NCBI GenBank assembly: GCA_030066985.1
Contig: JASJAN010000022.1
Coordinates: 61,415-125,414, forward strand
Source: Desulfobacterales bacterium
GTDB lineage: Bacteria > Desulfobacterota > Desulfobacteria > Desulfobacterales > JAHEIW01
Reading direction: 5' to 3'
DNA: 64,000 nucleotides
Numbering within the stretch: position 1 is the first letter of the stretch; the number at the start of each line of letters is the position of its first letter. Shown piece after piece: positions 1 through 8,438 of the stretch. A program made the translations under genes and the position numbers. Below the pieces are notes generated by a model. That model did no database searches. It was not told where the DNA came from and saw only the letters and a program-made list of their open reading frames with translations.

Positions 1-788
1 GCCTGCGCTAATTTTTCCAGATCCTTTATTTTTCTGAGCATTGAATCAATGCGTTTGTCCATAGCCGATTTGGTTACATCAAGGTCGCGCTGGAAGCTTT
101 TGCGTGCCTTCAACAACTCCAGTTGTAAAGCATCTTTATCTAATTTTTTATTGGACACCGTCGACAGTTCGGACTGAATGCGCGTTAAGTCGCTTAAGGC
201 TTTGTCTACATTGGTCGAGATCGCGGAGAGTCGCTGCTGCATGTCCTTATCCAATGACGCCACTTCAGCAGAAATGGATTTGAGATCATTACGCATTGCG
301 GACAGGCCTTTTATTTCATTGCGGATGGGACCTAAGGCCGATTCAATTTTAGCGACGACTTGCTGCTGGTCTTTTTTGTCTGCCTTGGTCGCATTTATTT
401 TCGCTACGGTAGCTTCGGCTTGTTTTAGATTCTCTTTCATAGCCTTGTCGACCTTTTCAAGACTCGCCAGCTTTTCAGTCAACGCGGTTTCGAGTTCGCC
501 GTATTTGGCAGAAAGGGCGGAAAAGTTTTCTTCCAATTGACTGGTCAAATTTTGAATTTCCATGGCGCCGACATCTTGGCTCTGGCTTACGCGGCTGGTA
601 ACATCACGATAGGCAATGTAGAAAATAACGCCAATCAAAACCGGAAGCAAAATAGTGATGATCGTGACGCGATGGCTTAATTTTTCAACCTTTCGATCCT
701 TGATGTCATCCTCATATACTTTTTGATCCGGCTCCGGTTCGTCGTCACCTTCAAACTTAAATGAGGGATATTGCTCGTCGTCAATCAT
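1..788 (-). CDS. Membrane-anchored coiled-coil protein (partial, C-terminus cut by window edge)
   Basis: The frame starts at an ATG at 788, preceded by AAGGA on the minus strand, and stays open to the left edge, giving about 262 residues. The first 40 residues are acidic and charged. A single hydrophobic helix of about 20 residues follows (VTIITILLPVLIGVIFYIAY), and the rest is heptad-rich Lys/Glu/Gln/Leu sequence typical of a long coiled coil. This predicts a bitopic inner-membrane protein with a short cytoplasmic N-terminus and a periplasmic coiled coil. It begins 18 bases after the guaA stop, so the two are probably co-transcribed. I do not recognise a family. A structural, tethering or envelope role is possible but unproven. 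Confidence 0.75.
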   Translation of the reverse strand, partial: MIDDEQYPSFKFEGDDEPEPDQKVYEDDIKDRKVEKLSHRVTIITILLPVLIGVIFYIAYRDVTSRVSQSQDVGAMEIQNLTSQLEENFSALSAKYGELETALTEKLASLEKVDKAMKENLKQAEATVAKINATKADKKDQQQVVAKIESALGPIRNEIKGLSAMRNDLKSISAEVASLDKDMQQRLSAISTNVDKALSDLTRIQSELSTVSNKKLDKDALQLELLKARKSFQRDLDVTKSAMDKRIDSMLRKIKDLEKLAQ

Positions 789-806
789 TGTCTTTGTCCT
801 TATCGT

Positions 807-2336
807 CTATTCCCATTCGATGGTACTGGGTGGTTTGGAGCTGATATCATAAACCACCCGATTAACGCCATCAACTTCATTAATGATACGATTGGATATT
901 TTGCCAAGCAGTTTATGTGGCAGTTTTGCCCAATCTGCAGTCATGGCGTCTTTGCTTGTTACAGCCCTGACAGCGATGATATTTTCATAGGTTCTTTCGT
1001 CGCCCATAACCCCAACACTTTTCAGAGGTAGCAATACTGCAAAAGATTGCCATAATTTTTTATAATATCCGGCATCTTTAATCTCTTCAAGTAAAACATC
1101 GTCCACATCCCGCAGTATCCGCAATCGCTTGCGGGTAATTTCACCCAGTACTCTGACGGCCAAGCCCGGACCCGGAAATGGTTGCCGCCAGATCAGATCA
1201 TCCGGCAGCCCCAATTCTTTGCCCAGTAGACGAACTTCATCCTTAAATAAATACCGCAGGGGTTCGATCAGTTTTAATTTCATTTTTTTAGGCAGTCCCC
1301 CAACATTATGGTGGGATTTAATCACTGAGGTCGGACCACCAAATGCCGATACCGACTCAATCACATCCGGATACAGGGTGCCCTGGGCCAAATATTCTGC
1401 GCCTTTAATCTTTTTGGCTTCCGCCTCAAAAACTTCCATAAAAATTCGACCAATAATTTTGCGCTTTTTTTCCGGATCGGTGATGTTTTTCAGCGCTTTT
1501 AAAAAACGGTTGGTGGCATTTACAAACCGGATATTGATATTCAAGTGTTGTTTAAGGGTTGTTTTTAGCTTAGCGGCTTCGTTTTTCCGCAGTAAACCAT
1601 TATCAACAAAAATGCACGTCAGCTGTTTGTCAATGCTTTGATGCAGCAGCATTGCTGTTACAGACGAATCCACACCACCGCTTAAACCCAAAATAACTTT
1701 TTTGTCCGCAACCGTTTGGCGGATTTCCTGAATGGCGTCTTTGGCAAAGGATTTCATGGACCAGGATCGCTTGCAACCGCAAACACCGAACAAGAAATTT
1801 TGCAGAATTTTTTTACCCTGCGGTGTATGGGCCACTTCGGGATGAAACTGAACGCCGACCAAATGCTTGCTGCGATGCGCCGCAGCGGCAACAGCCGTAT
1901 TATCGGTGGATCCCAATATCGTAAAGCCTTTTGGCAGACGCTCAATGGAGTCACCATGGCTCATCCAGCATTGCGTTTTTTGAGGAAGGCTTTTAAAGAC
2001 ACCGCTTTGGCGCTTGATGCGAAGCTCGGCAAAACCGTATTCACGCCGCCCGGCCCGTTTAACGGTTCCTCCCAGAGACGACATCATAAACTGCATACCG
2101 TAGCAGATGCCCAGTACAGGTATGCCCATCTTGAAGACAGCCGGGTGTATTTTAGGGCTGTTTTTTTCGTAAATGCTGGAAGGACCTCCCGATAAAATGA
2201 TTCCCTCGGGATTCAGGCGCCGAATGGCATCCACTTTGATGGTCGGTGGTTCGATCACACAATACACTTGATTTTCCCGCACGCGGCGGGCAATCAATTG
2301 ATTGTATTGGGAACCAAAGTCAATAATAAGTATCAT
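807..2336 (-). CDS. guaA: GMP synthase (glutamine-hydrolysing)
   Basis: This enzyme aminates XMP to GMP using glutamine and ATP, the last step of guanine nucleotide synthesis. The 509-residue length is normal. The N-terminal class I glutamine amidotransferase domain carries the nucleophile in GICYGMQ and the His/Glu pair in [11 protein letters not shown]. The ATP-pyrophosphatase domain carries the P-loop SGGVDSS near residue 220. The C-terminus ends in KPPSTIEWE, the family signature of the dimerisation/XMP-binding domain. All catalytic motifs are present, so it should be active. No guaB lies next to it in this window. The coiled-coil gene follows in the same direction after 18 bases. Confidence 0.97.
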   Translation of the reverse strand: MILIIDFGSQYNQLIARRVRENQVYCVIEPPTIKVDAIRRLNPEGIILSGGPSSIYEKNSPKIHPAVFKMGIPVLGICYGMQFMMSSLGGTVKRAGRREYGFAELRIKRQSGVFKSLPQKTQCWMSHGDSIERLPKGFTILGSTDNTAVAAAAHRSKHLVGVQFHPEVAHTPQGKKILQNFLFGVCGCKRSWSMKSFAKDAIQEIRQTVADKKVILGLSGGVDSSVTAMLLHQSIDKQLTCIFVDNGLLRKNEAAKLKTTLKQHLNINIRFVNATNRFLKALKNITDPEKKRKIIGRIFMEVFEAEAKKIKGAEYLAQGTLYPDVIESVSAFGGPTSVIKSHHNVGGLPKKMKLKLIEPLRYLFKDEVRLLGKELGLPDDLIWRQPFPGPGLAVRVLGEITRKRLRILRDVDDVLLEEIKDAGYYKKLWQSFAVLLPLKSVGVMGDERTYENIIAVRAVTSKDAMTADWAKLPHKLLGKISNRIINEVDGVNRVVYDISSKPPSTIEWE

Positions 2337-2583
2337 CTGTTCGATTAAATTCCTTTAGCGCTTAGGTTTTTAAAGCGTTGACGCCTCAGCACAGCACCTT
2401 ATATCATCGATGCGGCTGAAAGAGGCCCTCAGAGTGCCTCATAACACGCGTTTTGCGATTTTTGCATATCAAGGATAGATTTTTAATAACAATTGGAAAT
2501 GAACGATTTTGCGGCCATTGGTTTGCGAATTCAGGGTGAATATGTTAGAGACGGCATTAAAAGTCAACAATTTATGACCTAAA

Positions 2584-2643
2584 CTGAGCGTTTCAAATTT
2601 TAAAAGAGGGTTAAATATTGCATTTCAAATGAATTCTATCCTT
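2584..2643. repeat. 60-bp direct repeat, copy 1
   Basis: An identical 60-base stretch occurs at 2792-2851, with a 208-base offset between copies. It begins CTGAGCGTTTCAAATTTT and ends ATTCTATCCTT. The exact identity argues for a recent duplication or an active repeat unit. Only two copies are present in this window. Confidence 0.9.
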
Positions 2644-2664
2644 TTTATAGTTTAAAATTTGAAA
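2590..2664. repeat. Perfect 14-bp inverted repeat inside the spacer
   Basis: TTTCAAATTTTAAA at about 2590-2603 is the exact reverse complement of TTTAAAATTTGAAA at about 2651-2664. The left arm lies inside copy 1 of the 60-base direct repeat and the right arm just beyond it. The arms are AT-only apart from one G-C pair, so a hairpin would be weak; a protein-binding palindrome is an alternative. Confidence 0.7.
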
Positions 2665-2791
2665 CCCCATGGGCTTGCCGATCTTACCGCATCTACTGTG
2701 TTAGATGCCGTTCCGCATAGGTCACTATAGCGAAACGACATCTGCCGCGTAGCTGCGACAACCTCGACAAGCGCTCAGCTTAGGTCATTTG

Positions 2792-2851
2792 CTGAGCGTT
2801 TCAAATTTTAAAAGAGGGTTAAATATTGCATTTCAAATGAATTCTATCCTT
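2792..2851. repeat. 60-bp direct repeat, copy 2
   Basis: This is the second exact copy of the sequence at 2584-2643. It ends 44 bases before the start codon of the TrpF-like gene, so it may lie in that gene's promoter or leader. Confidence 0.9.
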
Positions 2852-2895
2852 CTATTGTCAAAAATTAAACATCACATTTCAAATAAATTGCCTCC

Positions 2896-3693
2896 GTGCA
2901 GCGATTAATCGTACAGATATATGAAGTTCAGACACCGGCTGAAGCTGAGCATCTCATTGATTTGGATGTGGATCATATTGGCAGTGTCATCCTTTCACAA
3001 GAGAACTGGCAGCTGCCAGCTTTAAAAGAGACTATCCGAACCGTTCGGTCATCGGCCGCCAAAAGCAGTTTAATTCCGCTATATCACCATCCAGAAACGA
3101 TAATGCGAACCCTGGATTATTATCAACCGGATATCATCCACTTTTGTGAGGCACTGGTAGGGGATGAGCACTCATGGGATTTTTGCGATCAATTGACTCA
3201 GCTGCAGACAGATGTCAAAAGTCGATTTCCGGAAATAAAAGTGATGCGATCGATTCCGATTGTGCAAGCCGGTAGCGGCTTTGCGGTGCCAACATTGGAA
3301 TTTGCAAAACGATTTGAACCTACCAGTGATTTTTTCCTGACCGATACGTTTTTGGTTGAAGCCTCCGGCAATGATCAAAGTCATCAGCCGGTGCAGGGCT
3401 TTGTCGGTATTACCGGAAAAACCTGTAATTGGGAAACAGCCCGCAAACTGGTTCAGCTGTCTGATGTTCCGGTTATCTTAGCGGGAGGGATTTCCCCACA
3501 AAATGCAGCGGAGGGCATCCAGCAAGTCCAACCGGCTGGTGTCGACAGCTGCACTTTGACCAATGCATATGATGCCCACGGGCAGCCAATGCGTTTTAAA
3601 AAAGATCTATCTAAAGTCAAACAACTGGTCGGACAGGTTCGGCAGACTGAAAAATGGCTATCGACCTCAAATACTGATCGTGTAACGCAATGA
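2896..3693 (+). CDS. TrpF-like (phosphoribosylanthranilate isomerase family) protein lacking the catalytic Cys
   Basis: The 265-residue protein has a TIM-barrel pattern like TrpF. The N-terminal strand VQIYEVQTPAEA aligns with the TrpF KICG strand. D150 in FLTDTF aligns with the catalytic Asp, GITGKTCNW (171-179) aligns with GGTGKTFDW, and the phosphate-binding strand is ILAGGIS (195-201). In true TrpF the general base is the Cys of KICG; here that position is Tyr9, and the neighbouring Lys and Gly are also replaced. Standard isomerase activity is therefore unlikely, and no other trp genes are nearby. The start is GTG at 2896 without a clear ribosome-binding site. efp follows after 16 bases. 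Confidence 0.7.
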   Translation: MQRLIVQIYEVQTPAEAEHLIDLDVDHIGSVILSQENWQLPALKETIRTVRSSAAKSSLIPLYHHPETIMRTLDYYQPDIIHFCEALVGDEHSWDFCDQLTQLQTDVKSRFPEIKVMRSIPIVQAGSGFAVPTLEFAKRFEPTSDFFLTDTFLVEASGNDQSHQPVQGFVGITGKTCNWETARKLVQLSDVPVILAGGISPQNAAEGIQQVQPAGVDSCTLTNAYDAHGQPMRFKKDLSKVKQLVGQVRQTEKWLSTSNTDRVTQ

Positions 3694-3709
3694 AGGGAGT
3701 ATAAAAAAA

Positions 3710-4273
3710 ATGCTCGAAAGCGGTGATTTGAGAAAAGGACTGAAACTCGAACTGGACGGAGAGCCTTACGTGATTGTCCAGTTTGAATTTGTCAAGCCTG
3801 GCAAAGGGCAGGCGCTTTACAAGTGTAAATTGAAGAATATGCTAACAGGTGTTCAATTTGATAAAACCTTTCGATCCGGTGAAAAATTTAATTCCGCAGA
3901 TCTGGAAGAGGTTCAAATGGAATATTTGTATGCTGACGGGGATCGATACTGTTTCATGAACACCTCCAACTATGAACAGGAGTTTGTAACCGCTGAGCAA
4001 ATCGGTGACGCTCAAAATTTCCTAAAAGAAAACACGGTATGTAATGTTTTGTTGTTTAAAGGCCAACCCATCGAAGTGACCCTGCCGTATTTCATTGATT
4101 TAAAAGTGATTAAAACAGATCCCTGGGTAAAAGGGGATACCGCCTCCGGCGATTCCAAACCGGCAACCTTGGAAACCGGGCATATCTTAAACGTGCCGCC
4201 GTTTATCCAGGAAGGTGAGCATATCCGTATTGATACCCGAACCGGCCAATATGTCGAGCGGGTAAAAGCATAA
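3710..4273 (+). CDS. efp: Translation elongation factor P
   Basis: EF-P relieves ribosome stalling at polyproline stretches. The 187-residue length is normal. The tip loop EFVKPGKGQA carries K32, which aligns with the modified Lys34 of E. coli EF-P. The C-terminal OB domain ends with EHIRIDTRTGQYVERVKA, a typical EF-P signature. An AGGGAG ribosome-binding site precedes the ATG. No EpmA or EpmB homologue lies alongside, so the modification state of K32 cannot be judged from the neighbourhood. It follows the TrpF-like gene by 16 bases and probably shares its transcript. Confidence 0.96.
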   Translation: MLESGDLRKGLKLELDGEPYVIVQFEFVKPGKGQALYKCKLKNMLTGVQFDKTFRSGEKFNSADLEEVQMEYLYADGDRYCFMNTSNYEQEFVTAEQIGDAQNFLKENTVCNVLLFKGQPIEVTLPYFIDLKVIKTDPWVKGDTASGDSKPATLETGHILNVPPFIQEGEHIRIDTRTGQYVERVKA

Positions 4274-4320
4274 ACAGGCTATTGCCGTATGGATTCTGAT
4301 AACAATTATCTACAGATCAC

Positions 4321-7242
4321 ATGGTGACAGAATCCAAAATAGACGATTTTTTAGGGTCGCTTTCACTTTCAAAACGACTGGGTTCTCAGATCGTCTATCA
4401 GCACACCCAACCAGCCACGTCCGCCAGCTGGGCCGAACCGACAGATCCCTGGCCGCATGCAATTAAGACCCTGCTGGATTCTGCCGGTATCAGAGCGCTT
4501 TACCGGCATCAGGCACAGGCCATTGATCTTATCCGCAGCAGACGGCATGTGATCGTGGCAACACCGACAGCCAGCGGTAAAACATTGGTTTACGATCTGC
4601 CGGTACTTGAACAATTTTTGGCGGATCCGGATTCTACCGCGTTATATATCTTTCCGCTAAAAGCCCTGGCACAGGATCAACTGCAAACATTTGAGCTGCT
4701 GGCCGCCCACTTGCAGCCGCATTCTCCGTCCGCAGCGATTTACGATGGTGACACGACAGCCTATCGCCGCAAACAAATCCGTCAGGCACCGCCCAATCTG
4801 GTCATTAGCACACCGGAGATGTTGCATCTGTCGTTAATGGCCTTTCATCACAAATGGGCTGCTTTTTGGTCGCGTCTGCGCACGGTGGTAGTGGATGAAG
4901 TTCATTCTTATCGCGGAGTGACGGGATCCCATCTGTCACAAATTTTTAGAAGATTTCACCGTATTGCCGAGCACTACGGCAGCGCGCCGACTTTTGTTTT
5001 CAGCTCAGCCACGGTAGCCAATCCCGCACAGCTCGCGCATCAACTTTCCGGTCTTAGCGTCGAAGTCATCAGCCAAAACAGTGCCCCCCGAGGGCGTCGA
5101 CATCTGATATTTCTAAATCCCACTCTGGGACCGGCGCGCACGGCCATTCTGTTGCTGCAGACCGCCTTGAAGCATAACCTCAGAACGATTGCTTACACGC
5201 AATCACGCAAATTGACTGAACTGATTGCCATGTGGGCCAACAACGACGCCGGCCCCTTCGCCGATCGTATAAGTGCCTATCGCGCCGGTCTTCTGCCACA
5301 GGAACGACGCGATATTGAAAGGCGGCTGACCAACGGCGAGCTCATGGCGGTGATATCCACCAGTGCTCTGGAACTGGGCATTGACATCGGAGACCTGGAT
5401 CTTTGTCTACTGGTGGGGTATCCCGGCTCTATTATATCCACTTGGCAGCGCGCTGGACGTGTGGGGCGTAGCGGTCAAGATTCCGCTTTGATCCTGATTG
5501 CGGGCCAAGATGCGCTTGACCAGTATTTTATGCGCAACCCTCAGGACTTCATTCAGCGTGATCCGGAATTGGCTGTTGTCAATCCGTTGAATGCCCAAAT
5601 CATGGCCCCGCATCTGATCTGCGCAGCAACTGAATTGCCATTGGATGCAGCCGATTCCATGCTCGAAAGTGATTTGGCGACAGACATTTTAGCCGAACTT
5701 GAAAACGACGGTCAGCTGTTAAGAAGTGACGATGGACAAACCATTTATGCTGGTTCTAAAGCACCTCACCGACTCATCCATTTGCGGGGCGCAGGCATTC
5801 CCTATCAGATTATCACCGTTAAAACCGGCAAGCCTATTGGTGAAATCGATGCGCACCGGGCTTTTCGGGAAACCCATCCCGGAGCCGTTTATCTCCATAG
5901 AGGGGACACCTATGTGGTCACCCATCTGGACATCAAGGAACGTAAGATCAGTGCCCTTCAGGAAGCGGTGGATTATTATACCCGCGTTCGGGGCCACAAA
6001 TTGACAGAAATATTAAAAATAAGTGATAAAAAAAATATATATGGAACAGGTACTTACTATGGAAAAATTAAAGTAACAGATCAAATTACCGAATATGAAA
6101 AATGGTGCGTCCGGACACAAAGGCCACTAGACCGTATTGCTTTGAATCTTCCGCCTCAAATTTTTGAAACCGAGGGGCTTTGGTTTCAGATCCCGGCCTC
6201 GGTTTTGGATGCGTGTGAATCCCAGGACCTGGACCTGATGGGGGCCTTACATGCCATCGAGCATGCGGCCATTGGTATCTTTCCGCTGCTGGTCATGGTG
6301 GACCACAATGACATCGGTGGGTTGTCCACTAATTATCATCCCCAAATCGGCGGAGCGGGGATTTTTATCTATGATGGTATCCCCGGCGGCGCCGGCCTGA
6401 CCCGCGCAGCTTATGCTCAAGTGCAGCCCTTATTGGTTTGCACCCTCAAGGTCATCCAGGAGTGTAATTGTGAATCCGGTTGCCCGTCCTGTGTTCACTC
6501 ACCGCAATGCGGTTCCGGTAATCGTCCCATAGATAAGCAGGGAGCCATTTTTATCCTGAAGCATCTGGTGGCCTCTAAAACGCCTAAAGGCCGCACTCCC
6601 TTAATAAGTGATCTTGCGACGGTCGACCCACCGACCAGTCCCATCGCAAAAAAGAAACCACATGAAAAAACAACCCACACTTCCGACAAGCTGTATTATG
6701 GGGTATTTGATCTTGAAACCCAGCGCTCCGCGGCCGAGGTCGGTGGCTGGCACAACGCGCCCCGAATGGGCATGAGCGGCGGGGTGATTTATGATTCTCG
6801 CCAAAAGGTCTTTGTCTCTTACCTGGAAGATCAAATTGAACGCTTGATTGATCACCTGAATCAGTTTGATGTGATTGTCGGTTTTAATGTTAAACGCTTT
6901 GATTATCACGTGCTGCAAGGCTATTCACGTTTTGATTTTGCCTCACTCACAACCCTGGATATCCTCGAAGACATTCACCAGCATTTAGGATTCCGACTGT
7001 CCCTGGCCCATTTGGTCCAGGAAACATTAAAGGCGAATAAAACTGCCGATGGTTTACAAGCTCTCAAGTGGTGGAAGCAGGGGCGTATTCGCGAAATTAT
7101 CGAATACTGCACAATGGATGTGAGACTGACACGGGATTTATTCCGTTATGGTCGTGACAAGGGGTACCTTATTTTTAGGAGTCGGCATCAGCAAAGAATC
7201 CGCATACCGGTGAATTGGCAAACAGACCGCTTCATAAAATAA
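4321..7242 (+). CDS. MrfA (YprA)-type DEAD/DEAH helicase fused to an MrfB (YprB)-type 3'-5' exonuclease
   Basis: The protein has 973 residues. Residues 1 to about 760 form a superfamily 2 helicase: TPTASGKT (81-88, Walker A), DEVH (192-195, Walker B), SAT (229-231), and motif VI QRAGRVGRSG. These lead into a DUF1998-type zinc cluster with four Cys (CNCESGCPSC and HSPQC, around residues 714-730). Residues from about 790 to the end form a DEDD/RNase H-like exonuclease: D797 and E799 in FDLETQ, a middle Asp around VGFNVKRFDYH, and YCTMDVRLTRDLF. In Bacillus subtilis these parts are two adjacent genes, mrfA and mrfB, that repair mitomycin C damage. Here they form one chain, which predicts coupled unwinding and digestion. 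The start has no strong ribosome-binding site. It lies 47 bases after efp. Confidence 0.88.
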   Translation: MVTESKIDDFLGSLSLSKRLGSQIVYQHTQPATSASWAEPTDPWPHAIKTLLDSAGIRALYRHQAQAIDLIRSRRHVIVATPTASGKTLVYDLPVLEQFLADPDSTALYIFPLKALAQDQLQTFELLAAHLQPHSPSAAIYDGDTTAYRRKQIRQAPPNLVISTPEMLHLSLMAFHHKWAAFWSRLRTVVVDEVHSYRGVTGSHLSQIFRRFHRIAEHYGSAPTFVFSSATVANPAQLAHQLSGLSVEVISQNSAPRGRRHLIFLNPTLGPARTAILLLQTALKHNLRTIAYTQSRKLTELIAMWANNDAGPFADRISAYRAGLLPQERRDIERRLTNGELMAVISTSALELGIDIGDLDLCLLVGYPGSIISTWQRAGRVGRSGQDSALILIAGQDALDQYFMRNPQDFIQRDPELAVVNPLNAQIMAPHLICAATELPLDAADSMLESDLATDILAELENDGQLLRSDDGQTIYAGSKAPHRLIHLRGAGIPYQIITVKTGKPIGEIDAHRAFRETHPGAVYLHRGDTYVVTHLDIKERKISALQEAVDYYTRVRGHKLTEILKISDKKNIYGTGTYYGKIKVTDQITEYEKWCVRTQRPLDRIALNLPPQIFETEGLWFQIPASVLDACESQDLDLMGALHAIEHAAIGIFPLLVMVDHNDIGGLSTNYHPQIGGAGIFIYDGIPGGAGLTRAAYAQVQPLLVCTLKVIQECNCESGCPSCVHSPQCGSGNRPIDKQGAIFILKHLVASKTPKGRTPLISDLATVDPPTSPIAKKKPHEKTTHTSDKLYYGVFDLETQRSAAEVGGWHNAPRMGMSGGVIYDSRQKVFVSYLEDQIERLIDHLNQFDVIVGFNVKRFDYHVLQGYSRFDFASLTTLDILEDIHQHLGFRLSLAHLVQETLKANKTADGLQALKWWKQGRIREIIEYCTMDVRLTRDLFRYGRDKGYLIFRSRHQQRIRIPVNWQTDRFIK

Positions 7243-7592
7243 AATACGTTCAAATCCCATATAATTCAATTCAACGGGCTTCTGGCTTCTGGCCAGCAAC
7301 AAGAAGCGAGAGGCCATCAGCCAAGCACTGAACCCATGAATCCAGAACTTTTAATTTTGACACATTAAGCCGGTAAACGACACGTCATGGACCCAGAGAG
7401 ACTATTCAGGCCGAAAAACGACACATCTTCAATATCGTCCTCGTGCTCGTCGTCGTCCTCGGATTTTAACAGCAAAAATACAGTTCTCCTTCAGATGATC
7501 AGATAATAAGGACGAGGTCGAGTACGAGGACAATGAAGAGTAAAATTTAGAACATCCTACGTTCAAAAACGCTGAACGACCCAACCCGGAAC
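7243..7592. other. Intergenic spacer with palindromic repeat
   Basis: This 350-base spacer lies between the 3' ends of convergent genes (helicase fusion and HAD hydrolase). It contains a short GGCTTCTGGCTTCTGGCC tandem near 7280 and the imperfect inverted repeat listed separately. No reading frame or RNA gene was recognised. Confidence 0.5.
7426..7538. repeat. Imperfect inverted repeat rich in CTCGTCCTCG
   Basis: The left arm at about 7426-7461 reads CTTCAATATCGTCCTCGTGC and continues with CTCGTCGTCG. The right arm at about 7508-7538 is its approximate reverse complement, ending TACGAGGACAATGAAG. The arms are separated by about 46 bases. The low-complexity CTCG repeats suggest a slippage-prone intergenic repeat, or a hairpin that could end transcription from both sides. 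Confidence 0.65.
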
Positions 7593-8438
7593 CTACCCGA
7601 TATACCCGATTAACTGCTCAAGGTCCGTCAGAATCAGATCCGCACGTAGATCGCGGCAACGCGGGTCACCCGACCTTAAGCGAAGCGAGCGTGCATCACC
7701 GGCAAAAAGGGCTGTTTGGAATCCCATTTGCTGGGCCGGGTAAATATCATTGAGCATGTCGTTGCCCACCACTAGGGTGGCGTCTGGGCGGATGCCTTTC
7801 AAATCTATCGCAGCAGCTGCTGTTTCGAAAAAGAGCATTGAAGGTTTGGCATATCCCAACTGATATGACAGAAACACAAGCGCCGAATCAAACCCAAGAT
7901 GGACCATATCAGCACCTAAAAACCATTCAAACAAAAGCGGTGTAAAAAACTGGGCATTGGAAACCAGACCCATAAGGCAGTTTTGCTGGTTGCAGGTTGC
8001 CAATAGTTCTGCCAGATGGGGCATCGGAAAGACCGGATTGGTGATTAGCTCATATTCAATCGCAAAGGCACGAACTTGCTCGATATCATCGCATGCGAGA
8101 ATCGGCTGCCAGATTTGATCAATTTCAATCTCTGGATGATCGACGCCGCTCATCCTTAGCTGGCGGTGCTGTTCAGCGATGCTGCGGTGTAAATTTTCCA
8201 GAAGCAGTTGTGGTGAAATTGACACCTTAAATTTGGCTAACAGATGTTCAAGTTTTGACATTTGAGGCGATGCTTGGCGAGCCAAACTGATATCGCCGGC
8301 GCCGCTGATAAATAACGTGCCGTAGATATCAAATAAAATACATTCAATGTTGCGTGCAAGCCGGCCACCGGGCGTTAACCGCGTTGGCTGCGGCGACATA
8401 GGCGTCAAATGGGTCTGTATCAGATCATTGCGGGTCAT
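7593..8438 (-). CDS. HAD-superfamily hydrolase
   Basis: The protein has about 281 residues when started at the ATG at 8438; a GTG at 8444 is also in frame. Motif I is FDIYGT (nucleophile Asp about residue 37). Motif II is probably in GLVSNAQF, and motif IV is in VVGNDMLNDIYPAQQMG, where the acidic pair should bind Mg. A cap insert of about 100 residues between motifs I and II points to a HAD-IA-type phosphatase. The substrate is unknown. The start overlaps the end of the upstream glycosyltransferase gene by 14 bases, a sign of translational coupling, so a sugar phosphate made or used with that enzyme is a reasonable guess. Confidence 0.85.
   Translation of the reverse strand: MTRNDLIQTHLTPMSPQPTRLTPGGRLARNIECILFDIYGTLFISGAGDISLARQASPQMSKLEHLLAKFKVSISPQLLLENLHRSIAEQHRQLRMSGVDHPEIEIDQIWQPILACDDIEQVRAFAIEYELITNPVFPMPHLAELLATCNQQNCLMGLVSNAQFFTPLLFEWFLGADMVHLGFDSALVFLSYQLGYAKPSMLFFETAAAAIDLKGIRPDATLVVGNDMLNDIYPAQQMGFQTALFAGDARSLRLRSGDPRCRDLRADLILTDLEQLIGYIG

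Larger units (their letters stand above)
2337..2895. other. Repeat-bearing intergenic spacer between guaA and the TrpF-like gene
   Basis: This 559-base spacer separates divergently transcribed genes, so it should contain promoters for both, although none stands out. It holds a 60-base direct repeat and a perfect 14-base inverted repeat, listed separately. No convincing reading frame or tRNA was found. The motif CATTTCAAAT recurs near 2630, 2839 and, with one change, 2874. Confidence 0.6.

Noticed and set aside
1129..1641. Long open frame on the plus strand inside guaA
   Set aside because: It is antisense to a complete, highly conserved gene and has no family signature or ribosome-binding site.
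2584..2851. Direct repeat considered as a CRISPR array
   Set aside because: There are only two copies, the unit is 60 bases, the spacing is 208 bases, and no cas genes are near.
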